Origin: [Clostridium] symbiosum
GTDB taxonomy: Bacteria; Bacillota; Clostridia; Lachnospirales; Lachnospiraceae
Length of the DNA: 43,908 bases
Assembly: GCA_021769625.1 (NCBI GenBank)
Contig: JAETSN010000031.1
Coordinates: 1 to 43,908 of the forward strand
Reading direction: 5' to 3'
This document shows, piece by piece, positions 7,416-16,064 of this stretch (position 1 is its first letter; the number at the start of each line of letters is the position of its first letter). The notes below the pieces were generated by a model. It was not told where the DNA came from, searched no databases, and saw only the letters and a program-made list of their open reading frames with translations. Both the position numbers and the translations under genes were made by a program.

Positions 7416-8258
7416 ATGTTTGCAATCATCAAGACTGAATTTCAGAAAATAAAAAGATACCACATCCTGCTGATCGGCCTGATCGGCATGTTCTGTTCGC
7501 CGCTCCTTCAGCTCTTTTCCCAGATGGTCATGAATGAAGAGCTGAGAAATCCCAACTTCCGTTTTGCATCGCTGATCGACGCGGTGATCTGGAGCAACAC
7601 ACAGATCTTTATGCCGGTCCTGTTTACGCTGACCGGCGGATATCTGATCAACCGGGAGTACACAGATGATACGCTGAAAAACATACTGACTGTCCCCATC
7701 TCCTTCCGGAAATTCCTCGCCGGGAAGCTCGCGGCCATCGGCATTTTATCCGTCCTTTTCGGGGTATACAGCCTGATCGTCACATGGATCGTCAGCGTTT
7801 TTGCACACCTCCCGAGTATCAACGCGGCGGATTTTCTGTACGGTCTGCTGCGGATGATCCCGCTCTCCGTCCTGATCTATGTCATCGTCCTTCCGATCAT
7901 CGCTTTTGGCAGCCGGAAGCCGGGACTGTTCATGACGGGCTCCGTACTCTCCTTTATAGCGGGGTACTGTGTTCTGTTTTTCAAGCGGGGGCTGCTCAGG
8001 GATATCTATCCTTTTACGGCGGCTCTGACGCTCATCGGATTTGACACTTCCTCCTATACCGGCGCACCTGATAAAGGAAGCCTTCCGCTTGCCGTGCTCT
8101 CGCTGGGGTGCATGCTGTTTGTCAGCGTGATCCTCGTCTATACCGCCAAAGTGCCCGAGGCGGCAGGGAAACGGAAAACACCCAAAAAACATGCCGGCAG
8201 CCTTCGCCCGGCGCAGAGGGCACAGATGCGTCCCGGCGGGAGCTACATTATCAGTTAA
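7416..8258 (+). CDS. ABC-2 permease, LanE/G-like subunit 2
   Basis: 280 residues with six membrane segments and a charged C-terminal tail. It opens MFAIIKTEFQKIKRYHILLI, again the BcrB/LanG style, and is a distant relative of the preceding permease (NREYTDDTLKNILTVPIS here, EEHDHDTLKNLLCIPVS there). AAAGGAAATA precedes the ATG. It completes the three-subunit transporter. The stop codon lies inside the left end of the structured repeat at 8250, so the last one or two codons may have been changed when that element arrived. Confidence 0.82.
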   Translation: MFAIIKTEFQKIKRYHILLIGLIGMFCSPLLQLFSQMVMNEELRNPNFRFASLIDAVIWSNTQIFMPVLFTLTGGYLINREYTDDTLKNILTVPISFRKFLAGKLAAIGILSVLFGVYSLIVTWIVSVFAHLPSINAADFLYGLLRMIPLSVLIYVIVLPIIAFGSRKPGLFMTGSVLSFIAGYCVLFFKRGLLRDIYPFTAALTLIGFDTSSYTGAPDKGSLPLAVLSLGCMLFVSVILVYTAKVPEAAGKRKTPKKHAGSLRPAQRAQMRPGGSYIIS

Positions 8259-8370
8259 TATCTCAGTCAGCGGATAGGAACATAAAATACTTAAGGAGCC
8301 CTTTGAAAAACAGAGCCGGCGCAAGCGTGGCAACGTAGTATTTTATGTTCTTATCCGTGTCCGTTTCCTC
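8250..8370. repeat. Structured palindromic repeat, copy A (short form)
   Basis: The core arms GGATAGGAACATAAAATACT (8272-8291) and AGTATTTTATGTTCTTATCC (8337-8356) pair almost fully. The arms and the conserved AAGGAGCCCTTTGAAAA box match copies at 39848 and 42287. The centre is shorter here. It lies between convergent genes and includes the stop codon of the permease. See the findings for covariation. Confidence 0.8.
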
Positions 8371-8404
8371 TCTGTTCCTCTTCCTGCTTTTCTCTGTTTC
8401 ATGG

Positions 8405-9625
8405 TCACAATTCATTCCGCATCCATTTTAAAACATTGACCTTCCTGATGCCGTCATAGTTCATTTCGCCGAAAATTTCATCCAGTGTAAGAAGATATTT
8501 CGGATAATTATCCCTGATCTGTCGGAGCGGTGAAAGTTCCCGCTCAAGCACTTTCTCATCCAAAGTTGTCTGCGCCACTTGATAGTAAGCCGGATGTCCT
8601 TCTTCCATAACGACAAAATCCACTTCGCCGTTTTTATCAAGCTGTCCCACATATATCTCGGTATAACGCCGGCGCAGTTCCAGATAAACCAGATTTTCAA
8701 GAATATGTCCCATATCCGAATCTTTCCCCCGGACCAGCATATTCCGCATACCGATATCACAGACATAGTATTTATTCATTGTCGCCAAAAACTGCCTGCC
8801 CTTAATATTGTATCTTCTCACCTCGTAAAACATCAGGCTGTCGGTCAGGCCGCGGATATAACGGTCCACGGTCTTCTGGTCTATTTTTTTTCTATGCGAT
8901 ATCATTGTATTGGCGATCGTGGTTGGAGATGTCCTGTTACCGATATTATGCAGCAAAAAGCGTGTAACCTCCTCCAGCATATTGACATCCGCAATCCTTA
9001 ACCGTTTCACAATATCATTCAGCAGGATCGTGTGATAAATTCCCGCCATATACTCTTTTGCTTCCCGCTCCCCGTATCCATACTTCAAAACATACGGAAA
9101 GGAACCTGTCCGGATATATTTATCCAGCCTTTCAGCGGAGGACATCTTTCGTCCTTCCTCCGCCATACCATCACAGAACTCCCGAAAAGACAAAGGCATC
9201 ATGGACAGCTCGACATATCTTCCGGTCAATAAAGTCGCCAGCTCCCCCGACATAAAATACGCATTGGAACCGGTGATATACACATCACAGTTTTCTTTTA
9301 AAAACAGACTGTCAACCGCCTTTTCAAAAGCATTCACATGCTGAACCTCATCCAGAAAAATATAGTTCATTTTATCCGGCATAAGGCGCTCTTTCACATA
9401 ACAATAAAGAGTTTTATAATCCTGCAGATACTCAAATTCCAGATCCTCAAAATTGACCGCAGTGATCTGCTCCGGCAAAACACCGTTCGCCAGTAAATAG
9501 TCCTGATATATTTCAAAAAGCGTAGACTTGCCGCAGCGGCGTACACCGGAGACCACCTTAATGATCTGCCTGTCTCTCCATTTGATAAGCCAGTTCAGAT
9601 AATCTGTTCGTTCTAATCGCTGCAT
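8405..9625 (-). CDS. AAA family ATPase with DUF4143 (orphan helicase-like nuclease-fold family)
   Basis: 406 residues from the ATG at 9623-9625, which has AAGGAGGG at the right distance; an upstream in-frame ATG at 9643 lacks a site. Walker A is GVRRCGKST (about residues 27-35) and Walker B is YIFLDEVQ (87-94), followed by the sensor-like VYITGSNA. The C-terminal half is DUF4143, with a nuclease-like YLELRRRY and DFVVMEEG pattern (about 315-350). These proteins are widespread and their function is largely unknown. A relic of the same gene's 3' end lies at 550-591 and another subfamily's relic at 2238-2560, so this family has been mobile or amplified here. Confidence 0.85.
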   Translation of the reverse strand: MQRLERTDYLNWLIKWRDRQIIKVVSGVRRCGKSTLFEIYQDYLLANGVLPEQITAVNFEDLEFEYLQDYKTLYCYVKERLMPDKMNYIFLDEVQHVNAFEKAVDSLFLKENCDVYITGSNAYFMSGELATLLTGRYVELSMMPLSFREFCDGMAEEGRKMSSAERLDKYIRTGSFPYVLKYGYGEREAKEYMAGIYHTILLNDIVKRLRIADVNMLEEVTRFLLHNIGNRTSPTTIANTMISHRKKIDQKTVDRYIRGLTDSLMFYEVRRYNIKGRQFLATMNKYYVCDIGMRNMLVRGKDSDMGHILENLVYLELRRRYTEIYVGQLDKNGEVDFVVMEEGHPAYYQVAQTTLDEKVLERELSPLRQIRDNYPKYLLTLDEIFGEMNYDGIRKVNVLKWMRNEL

Positions 9626-9645
9626 ATCATCCCTCCTTATCATGT

Positions 9646-9698
9646 AGTATACTCCGTTTTCACCAAAATATCAATGCGATAACGGATTTTATTCCGTT
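9646..9698 (-). promoter_or_regulatory. Promoter and upstream dyad of the DUF4143 ATPase gene
   Basis: TTGATA (669-674 of this kb), 17 bases and TATACT (646-651) make a good sigma-70 promoter on the minus strand. Just upstream AACGGA-N6-TCCGTT (9681-9698) is a perfect dyad, and its core CGGATTTTATTCCG recurs at 9722-9735 across the end of the neighbouring gene. A regulator binding both boxes is possible. Confidence 0.55.
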
Positions 9699-9727
9699 TT
9701 CATTCACTTTTTTCATATTTACGGATT

Positions 9728-11632
9728 TTATTCCGCCTCCGCAAAGGTATCCGCGATCACTCTCATCTCCTGTCCCCAGCCCTCTTCCGCCTCCGCCGGA
9801 TAACAATACTCCACGCACCAGAGGACGTCCTCTGATTCATACAGCCGCGCCCTGTAACGGATTCCGTTTTCCTCTTTTGTCATCCCCTCTTCATCCGGTG
9901 CAAAGCCGTCATCTTCCAGTGTCTGTCCGATCGGATAACCGGCCTCAAAGCCCGCCACCCATATCCTGACATTTTCATTTGCCATCGCCTGCCAGGTATC
10001 CGCTTCCGCCTTCTGCCATTCACCCACGGGCAGATAAAGGGCATATTCCTTTCCTGTCAGGACGCCTCTTTCCACGACAAGCTCTGCCTCCTTCTGCTCC
10101 GCCATGCCCTCCTTCATGATCGTCAGCATCATCCTGTTTTCCGCCGTATTTTCCTCCCCGGAAATATCCCCGGACTGCGCATTGCGCGCCCAGTAGACAT
10201 CTTCCCCGTGCCAGTCCATCAGAATGTATTCCGCGCCGCCGTTATTTTCATAGGCCAGCGTGAGGATCTCTCTTTCCGTGCTATGTTCCTCGTAGGGCGT
10301 TATCTCCACGCTTGCCCCGCCGTCTGCCGCCTCACACTGCCCGGTTCCGCCGACGCCGATGCCGATAAAATAGCTGAACTCTCCCGTTTCGGATATCTCC
10401 ATTCCGTCCCCGGCGGACCGTCCCGTTCCCCAGAGCATGGGGTCTGTCCGGTCAAAGTCGATGATCCAGCTCCCCGCCATAGCGGCAATCCCGGCATCGA
10501 CAACCGGTTCTTCCGTTTGAACCGGCGCTCCCTGCGGCTGCTCCCAAAACTCCCCGGCATTTTCCTCCGGTCCCGCCTGGCTTCCGGGCAGATCCCCCGC
10601 GCCGTCCTTCACCACAGAACATCCCACCAGCGTTCCCGCGCTTACCGTCAAAACCACAGCGCAGGTCAGCAGGAGAACGCCGTTTTTCTTTCCCGTCCTC
10701 TGCAGGATATTCCGAAACCGCTTCTTCATGATCCGCTTTCCGCCGTAAAATCCCGTCGACAGCGTGATGTTCTTACGGCATCCTCTATGGAGCGTGGACA
10801 AAAGCGTTTCCGTATATGCCTTTTTCGTGCCCTCATCCGCCCCCTTCGTCACCCGCTCATCGCAGGACAGCTCCATGTCCACCGCTGCTTCCTTCCGCAT
10901 GATCCAGACAAGGGGATTAAACCAGTGCACACCGTTGGCAGCCACAAATAAAAGCTTCCAGTATATGTCCCCCCTCTTCCAGTGGACCAGTTCATGTTTC
11001 AGGATAAAAAACAGCTCTTCCCTGCTGTACTCCTCGTCCGGCAGAACCAGAACAGGCCGGAAAAATCCCAATACCATCGGGCTTGCCGCCTCGGAAAATT
11101 CTATGACGGGCAGGGTATGCCTGATATGCAGTTCCCGCTTTATCCTCAGATACTGCTGCAGAATGACTGCATTCTTCACATATCTCCCGTTCCTCACCAC
11201 CTGCCCTTTATAATACAGATAGCTGATCAGATGCACGGCTATAAAAAGCAGGCATCCCGCCAGCCAGATCACAGCGCCGATATCCAGTATCGCAACGCTT
11301 TTAGCCGCCGTCGCCGCAAGGGGCGCCGTCATCCGCTCCGGTATATTCACAACGATCCTCCTCGGAGCAGGCGCTGCCGCTTCCGTATCTGCCCCGCCCT
11401 GCTTTTCCTCCGCCGTTATATGGTTTTTCCACTGTACCAGCATATCCGCAGCAGACCTTCCATCCGCCCCGCTGAAAGGGACAAGGAGCCTCGCCGCCAG
11501 AAAGATCCAGATCAGATACTTCCACTTGGAGGCATAGCGCCTGTCTAAAAGCGGGGAAACAGACAGCAGCATAACGACGATCAGGCTGACCGATACCGAG
11601 ATTTCCAGAATCGTGAGAAACAGATCCGTCAT
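9728..11632 (-). CDS. M56 family metallopeptidase, BlaR1-like sensor with large C-terminal domain
   Basis: 634 residues. N-terminal membrane segments lie at about 5-27, 37-53 and 117-140. The zinc protease motif HELVH is at 213-217 in the cytoplasmic loop, followed by NPLVWIMRKEA and MELSCDERV, the usual M56 C-terminal metal ligand region. A last membrane segment at about 315-337 leads to an outside domain of about 300 residues, which has no penicillin-binding SxxK signature that I can see, so it probably senses something other than beta-lactams. The gene overlaps blaI-like 11629-12033 by four bases (ATGA). BlaR1 proteins cut or trigger loss of the BlaI repressor when their outside domain is engaged. 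Confidence 0.85.
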   Translation of the reverse strand: MTDLFLTILEISVSVSLIVVMLLSVSPLLDRRYASKWKYLIWIFLAARLLVPFSGADGRSAADMLVQWKNHITAEEKQGGADTEAAAPAPRRIVVNIPERMTAPLAATAAKSVAILDIGAVIWLAGCLLFIAVHLISYLYYKGQVVRNGRYVKNAVILQQYLRIKRELHIRHTLPVIEFSEAASPMVLGFFRPVLVLPDEEYSREELFFILKHELVHWKRGDIYWKLLFVAANGVHWFNPLVWIMRKEAAVDMELSCDERVTKGADEGTKKAYTETLLSTLHRGCRKNITLSTGFYGGKRIMKKRFRNILQRTGKKNGVLLLTCAVVLTVSAGTLVGCSVVKDGAGDLPGSQAGPEENAGEFWEQPQGAPVQTEEPVVDAGIAAMAGSWIIDFDRTDPMLWGTGRSAGDGMEISETGEFSYFIGIGVGGTGQCEAADGGASVEITPYEEHSTEREILTLAYENNGGAEYILMDWHGEDVYWARNAQSGDISGEENTAENRMMLTIMKEGMAEQKEAELVVERGVLTGKEYALYLPVGEWQKAEADTWQAMANENVRIWVAGFEAGYPIGQTLEDDGFAPDEEGMTKEENGIRYRARLYESEDVLWCVEYCYPAEAEEGWGQEMRVIADTFAEAE

Positions 11633-12033
11633 CTTGCATCCTCCCCGGCGTCTTCCGCTTCCAGCTTATCCAGAAAAGCCCGCAGTTCCTCCACATCGGA
11701 ACTTTTGATCGCTTTCGAGCTGTACAAGGAAGCGATCATATTCTGTATGGAGTTGTTGTACAATCTCTCCAGAAAACTTTTACTCGCCCCGGTCTTATAT
11801 TCATCTTCCGGGATCAACCAGCTGTACAGGTTGCTCCCCGTAGAGCGGTCGCACTTCACAAACCCTTTATCCGCCAGCCGCGTCAGCGAAGTCATCAGCG
11901 TGGAGAGCTGCCACTTCCTGCGTCCGCTCAGTTCTTTCAATATGTAATTGGACGTAACGGGACTTTCGCTGTCCCAGATTACCTGCATGATCTCCAGTTC
12001 GGCTTCCCCCAATTTTTTTACGATATCCGTCAT
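11629..12033 (-). CDS. BlaI/MecI/CopY family transcriptional repressor
   Basis: 134 residues from the ATG at 12031-12033, chosen because CAGGAGG precedes it; longer readings lack a site. The winged helix shows as LGEAELEIMQVIWDSESPVT, then WQLSTLMTSLTRLADKGFV (about residues 8-70). The C-terminal dimer region follows (about 85-130). Such repressors bind TACA/TGTA-type dyads and are removed after signalling by the partner M56 protease. It sits between two M56 genes on the same strand, so one repressor appears to serve two sensors. Its likely operators lie at 13648-13683. A 10-bp GC hairpin (12071-12099) precedes it within the operon. Confidence 0.88.
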   Translation of the reverse strand: MTDIVKKLGEAELEIMQVIWDSESPVTSNYILKELSGRRKWQLSTLMTSLTRLADKGFVKCDRSTGSNLYSWLIPEDEYKTGASKSFLERLYNNSIQNMIASLYSSKAIKSSDVEELRAFLDKLEAEDAGEDAR

Positions 12034-12140
12034 CCTTTCATCCTCCTGTTCTGATATATGCTGCTTATCGGTACCGCACAGGCTGCCTTTGTGCGGCACG
12101 ACGGCATCTGTCCCGCTGCCCGCCTCCGGACCCTATGCCT

Positions 12141-13631
12141 TTACATTTCCAATCCGTAAAAATAAACCTTCCATCCGTTTTCCTGTTTTACCATCTCGAG
12201 GGTCAGATATAAAAATCCTTCTCCCATGTTCGCCCTGTCGCATGCCACGGATACCACCTGCGTATCTCCGATCTTAGAGTCTCCGATATCCTCCAGTCCC
12301 CTGACGGCTGTCATACCCGCAACTTCCGGTTCCGCATCCGGGTATATTTCTATATCCCCATCGTAGGAATCCGCCAAAAATTTCCGGAGTTCCTCCTGAT
12401 CTCCGTCAAAATATGCCCGCGAAAAGTCAGCCGCAATACCGCCGATCTCCATCGCATCCTCCGACAGCGCCGACATCTGGCTGGAGTTCTGTGAATCCTC
12501 CTGATCCGTCTGCGGCTGCACATCTCCCGTTCCAACCTGAGCCTGATCCCGTTCTGCCAGGTCCTCCCCCTGCTGTGCCTCCCTCTCTTCTGCCCCTTGT
12601 GCCTGATTCCCCTGCACATCCGTACTTTCCGTACTCTCCGTCTGCGCAACCGTACATCCGGTCATCATGCCGAGCGTCAACGTCATGCAGACCGCCAGCA
12701 TCAGAAGAAAAAGCCCCCTTTTTCGTCCCGATCGCCCTAAAATATTCTGAAACCGCTTCTTCATAATCCTGCTGCCTCCGTTAAACTGTGTCGTCAGTGC
12801 GTTCGTCTTTCCGCATCGCCTCTCAAGGGCGGACAGCAATGTCTCGGTATAGGCTTTCCGCCCCCTGCCGGAGAGTCCCTGAACCACCTGCTCATCACAG
12901 GAGAGTTCCATGTCAATGACCGCCGCTCTCTGCATCATCGCGATCACCGGATTGAACCAGTGGAGCGCCCTCGCCGACATAAAAAGAAATTTGAGGAAAG
13001 TATCGTGGCGTTTGATATGGATCAACTCATGCCGGAAGATAAAGAACAGTTCCTCCTCGCTGTATGCACCCTCCGGTATCGCCAGAAACGTCCTGAAAAA
13101 GCCGATGGCCATCGGACCTTCCGTGTTCCGGCACCAGATCACAGCGATCTTTCTTCTGATCTTCAATTCCTTTTTTAAGGCAAGGAACCGCCGCAGTACA
13201 GCCTCATCCGCCACGCGCCTGCTGTCCCTGACAAGTTTTCTTTTATAACGGCAGTAACTGCATATATGTACCAGCACGATACCGACAGACACTGCAAGCC
13301 AGATGACAGCCAGAGCGTCCAAAACGGAAAATCCCGGCACCTTCTGCGCCGCCCCCGCCGCCTGCGGCATGACCAACATGCCGTCCCCCGCGATATCCGC
13401 AACAGAAGCGGACGCAGACGCAGGGATACTTATCTCGATATTCCTCTCAGGCAGGCTGAAATTAACCGGAACAACCAATCGGACAGCCAGAGCGATCCAT
13501 ATATAATACCGCCATCTGGCCGCATACCGCCTATGGAAAAGCGGCGCGGATAAAAGCATGATCAACACGATCACACCCGTTGAAACAGAAACTTCCACAA
13601 CAGACAACAGTATATTTTTCAACAGACTCAT
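12141..13631 (-). CDS. M56 family metallopeptidase, second BlaR1-like sensor
   Basis: 496 residues with the same plan as its neighbour: membrane segments at about 8-30, 40-56 and 103-125, HELIH at 201-205, NPVIAMMQRAA and MELSCDEQV, and a last membrane segment near 312-332. The outside part is shorter: a Q/E/S-rich linker (about 335-395), then a domain of about 100 residues resembling SnoaL/NTF2-like or Cpr-type lipoprotein ends (DFSRAYFDGDQEELRKFLAD). Zinc peptidase activity toward BlaI is expected from the family. It is the first gene after the twin operators, with GGGAGG before the ATG, so it is autoregulated if the operators are real. Confidence 0.84.
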   Translation of the reverse strand: MSLLKNILLSVVEVSVSTGVIVLIMLLSAPLFHRRYAARWRYYIWIALAVRLVVPVNFSLPERNIEISIPASASASVADIAGDGMLVMPQAAGAAQKVPGFSVLDALAVIWLAVSVGIVLVHICSYCRYKRKLVRDSRRVADEAVLRRFLALKKELKIRRKIAVIWCRNTEGPMAIGFFRTFLAIPEGAYSEEELFFIFRHELIHIKRHDTFLKFLFMSARALHWFNPVIAMMQRAAVIDMELSCDEQVVQGLSGRGRKAYTETLLSALERRCGKTNALTTQFNGGSRIMKKRFQNILGRSGRKRGLFLLMLAVCMTLTLGMMTGCTVAQTESTESTDVQGNQAQGAEEREAQQGEDLAERDQAQVGTGDVQPQTDQEDSQNSSQMSALSEDAMEIGGIAADFSRAYFDGDQEELRKFLADSYDGDIEIYPDAEPEVAGMTAVRGLEDIGDSKIGDTQVVSVACDRANMGEGFLYLTLEMVKQENGWKVYFYGLEM

Positions 13632-13647
13632 CCTTTACCTCCCGTTG

Positions 13648-13683
13648 TTATACGACTGTATAATTTATTATGCGCCCGTATAA
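13648..13683 (-). promoter_or_regulatory. Twin BlaI-type operators
   Basis: TTATACGACTGTATAA (13648-13663) is a perfect dyad. TTATGCGCCCGTATAA (13668-13683) is the same dyad with one mismatch, 20 bp further out, two helical turns centre to centre. They lie directly upstream of the M56-blaI-M56 operon. BlaI/MecI operators have similar TAC-N-GTA cores and are often paired, so binding by the local BlaI-like protein is a strong inference. Confidence 0.7.
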
Positions 13684-13723
13684 CAAGTTTGTCAAGCCCT
13701 TTCCGATTTTTTATTTTTGCCGC

Positions 13724-13752
13724 TTGACAAAACCGCACAGCCTTTATATAAT
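13724..13752 (+). promoter_or_regulatory. Consensus sigma-70 promoter for the MATE leader
   Basis: TTGACA (13724-13729), exactly 17 bases and TATAAT (13747-13752) match the consensus at every position. Transcription would start near 13759, about 165 bases ahead of the MATE start codon. Confidence 0.9.
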
Positions 13753-13760
13753 GACTATTG

Positions 13761-13846
13761 CTTGCGCGGAGGGCAGATCATTCGCTGGAAATGATAGGCT
13801 GGATAAGGCAACAGACTGAAACGTCTGTACCTGTCCGGCCTTTTTT
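13761..13846 (+). promoter_or_regulatory. Attenuator-like leader of unknown class with intrinsic terminator
   Basis: A small hairpin (ATCATT 13777-13782 / AATGAT 13790-13795, loop CGCTGGA) is followed by a long composite stem (GGCTGGATAAGG 13797-13808 with CCTGTCCGGCC 13830-13840, enclosing ACAGAC/GTCTGT) and six Ts. A strong promoter, a short folded leader, a terminator and then a multidrug pump is the layout of riboswitch or attenuator control. It does not match a class I can name. The first half resembles the 5' side of THF-I aptamers (GCAGATCATTCGC), but the matching 3' side is missing. Confidence 0.55.
13797..13846 (+). terminator. Intrinsic terminator inside the MATE leader
   Basis: GC-rich stem with an inner ACAGAC/GTCTGT extension, followed directly by TTTTTTG. 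It stands before, not after, the coding region, so it would have to be read through for the pump to be made. Confidence 0.75.
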
Positions 13847-13923
13847 GTTTGTGTAAATACTCTCTCACCTGAAGATCTGCAGCCGCCGCAGGATCGACAA
13901 ACAATTTCAGGAGGTTATTTGAG

Positions 13924-14984
13924 ATGAATTTTCTGACAGACAGGATCAGGCCAATGTACTTTAAATATCTGTCCGCGGCTTTCGGCAGCGCGCTGATCTC
14001 TTCGATCTACGGCGTGGTCGACATGGCTATGGTGGGACAGTATCAGGGACCGGACGGCACCGCCGCTTTAGCCGTGGTCAGCCCTGTGTGGAACATCATA
14101 TACAGCCTCGGGCTTCTCATGGGGATCGGGGGCTCCGTGCTGTTTTCCACATTGCGCGGCAGATCGCGGGAAAACTACAAAAAATCCAATGAATATTTTA
14201 CCGCCGCCCTGATCGGCGTCAGCGCTCTCGCCGTCATCACTTGGATCACGGTGGTCTTTTTTGACGATGCCCTTTTACTGCTCTTTGGTGCGGAACAAAC
14301 CCTGCTGCGGCTGGAAAAACCATCCGAGCTGTTCCCCATGCTGAAAAAGATCAGCGTGACCGGCTTCTCCACTTTCTTTATCGATGTGGCGATGGGATCC
14401 TGACCATGCTGTTCAACCGCCAGATCCTGAAATATCTGGGGACGGAAGCTCTGTCCGTCTACGGGATCATCATCAATATCAGCACCTTCGTCCAGTGCTG
14501 CGCCTACAGCATCGGGCAGGTGTCGCAGCCCATGATCTCAGCCAATTTCGGCGCCGGAAAACGGGAACGCATTGGGCAGATCCTGAAGTATGCTCTGGGG
14601 ACAGCCGCCGTTTTCGGCATCATCTGGACCCTGCTCGCCGAATTTGCGCCGAACCTTTTTATACATATTTTTATGACGCCGACCAGGGGGATCCTCGCGA
14701 TCGCGCCGGGCATCATCCGCAGCTACGGAATTTCCTTTATCCTGCTACCCTTTAATATCTTTTCCACCTACTATTTCCAGGCGGTGATGAAGCCCGCCGC
14801 CTCCTTTGTCGTCTCCGTCTCAAGGGGCGCTCTGATCAGCGGCATACTCATCTATCTTCTGCCCGCTGCCTTAGGCGCCGACGCGATCTGGTTTTCCATG
14901 CCGCTCACCGAACTGATCGTTGCGGTGTATGTCATGGCGATGATGATAAAATATACGGGACGCCTGAAAAAAACAGCGGCGTAA
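13924..14984 (+). pseudogene. MATE family efflux transporter, internally deleted and frameshifted
   Basis: The first frame (13924-14403) encodes 159 residues with the MATE opening (AAFGSALISSIYGVVDMAMVG), then jumps from TLLRL to EKPSELFPMLKKISVTGFST. Intact relatives have roughly 100 more residues between these points. A CTGCGGCTGGA-like word could have guided the deletion. At 14397-14401 the reading is GTGGCGATGGGATCCTGA, where relatives encode VAMGILTMLFN, so one base seems lost from GGGCATC. The second frame (14406-14984) carries the remaining 192 residues, including STFVQCCAYSIGQVSQP and a normal C-terminus. Both events destroy the 12-helix plan. The promoter and leader remain perfect, so the loss may be recent. 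Confidence 0.82.
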
Positions 14985-15069
14985 CGCCGCCGTGCCCATC
15001 CCCGGGTCTTTTCATTCTCCCTGAAATATTGTATACTAAGAGAATCAAAGTATTTCAGGGAGGAGCGCC

Positions 15070-15969
15070 ATGTGCAAGCGTCTGTCCATCTATTTTAAGG
15101 AAATGTACCCCATCCTGCCGCGGTTTGCCCTGGGGCTGATCATTTTCGGGGAAATCCATTTTATCATCCTGTTAAATGCCGGCGTCCGAAATTTCAGGCT
15201 CGGCATTCAGGAGCTGATCGGCGGTTTCACTGTGTTCAGCTTCCTCCTGTGGCTCAGGATCGCAGACGATTTCAAGGACTATGAACTGGACTGCAGGCTC
15301 TTTACCGAAAGGCCCCTTCCCTCAGGGCGGGTGCACAAAAAAGATCTCGCCATCTTTGTGTCCGTCCTGATCGCCGTCACTGTGCTGTTAAATCTGTTCT
15401 TCATGAACAATTTTGGCTTCTTCCTGTTTCTATATATCTACGGGACGCTGATGTCCCTGTGGTTCTTCAGCAAGAAAAAGATCCAGAAGAGCCTTCCTTT
15501 AGCGCTCATCACCCACAATCCGGTGCAGATGATCATGAACATCTACATCATCTCCTTCACCTGCTTTAAATATGAACTGCCGCTCTTTACCTTCGTCAAT
15601 TTTCTCGCCGCGTGGACGCTCTATTTCCCCGCGCTGATCTGGGAGATCGCAAGGAAGATCCGCGCGCCGAAGGACGAGACGGAATACGTGACCTACTCCA
15701 AGCTCTTTGGTTACAAAAAGGCGACACGGTTCATCCTGATCATCACATGGGTGGATATCATCACCAATTTTCTGCTGGTGTGGAATTTAAATAAACTTAC
15801 GGTGCTGGCGCTGTTTCTGGATGTATCATGGATGACGATAAAGTTTCTGCAGTTTATGAAAGATCCGACGAAGTTCAGGATCGTGGATAAGGTGGAGCGC
15901 TACACTTACATTCAGGAATCGCTGATGCTGCTGACGATCCCGGCCTATCTGATCTTCGGCGCCATTTAA
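15070..15969 (+). CDS. UbiA superfamily prenyltransferase-like membrane protein
   Basis: 299 residues with about eight membrane segments. The first aspartate-rich motif is RIADDFKDYELD (about residues 63-74), followed by LFTERPLPSGRV, the usual loop after it. The second polar loop reads EIARKIRAPKDETEYVTYSK (about 195-215), the place of the second aspartate motif, although the spacing is not the textbook DxxxD. UbiA enzymes join an isoprenoid diphosphate to an aromatic or other acceptor within the membrane. The acceptor is unknown here; ubiquinone and heme O genes are absent. GGGAGGAG precedes the ATG. The next gene on the same strand follows after 95 bp. Confidence 0.75.
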   Translation: MCKRLSIYFKEMYPILPRFALGLIIFGEIHFIILLNAGVRNFRLGIQELIGGFTVFSFLLWLRIADDFKDYELDCRLFTERPLPSGRVHKKDLAIFVSVLIAVTVLLNLFFMNNFGFFLFLYIYGTLMSLWFFSKKKIQKSLPLALITHNPVQMIMNIYIISFTCFKYELPLFTFVNFLAAWTLYFPALIWEIARKIRAPKDETEYVTYSKLFGYKKATRFILIITWVDIITNFLLVWNLNKLTVLALFLDVSWMTIKFLQFMKDPTKFRIVDKVERYTYIQESLMLLTIPAYLIFGAI

Positions 15970-16064
15970 GCTGCTTTGCCTCAAACCAGCTTTTGGTTGA
16001 CTTGCGCATATTGGCGAATGCCGCGAGGATGAAGAAAACAGAATGCGATAACGGAGGATCATCT

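Noticed and set aside
13761-13846. THF-I riboswitch before the MATE gene
   Set aside because: Only the 5' half resembles the aptamer; the matching 3' strand is absent and the length is too short.
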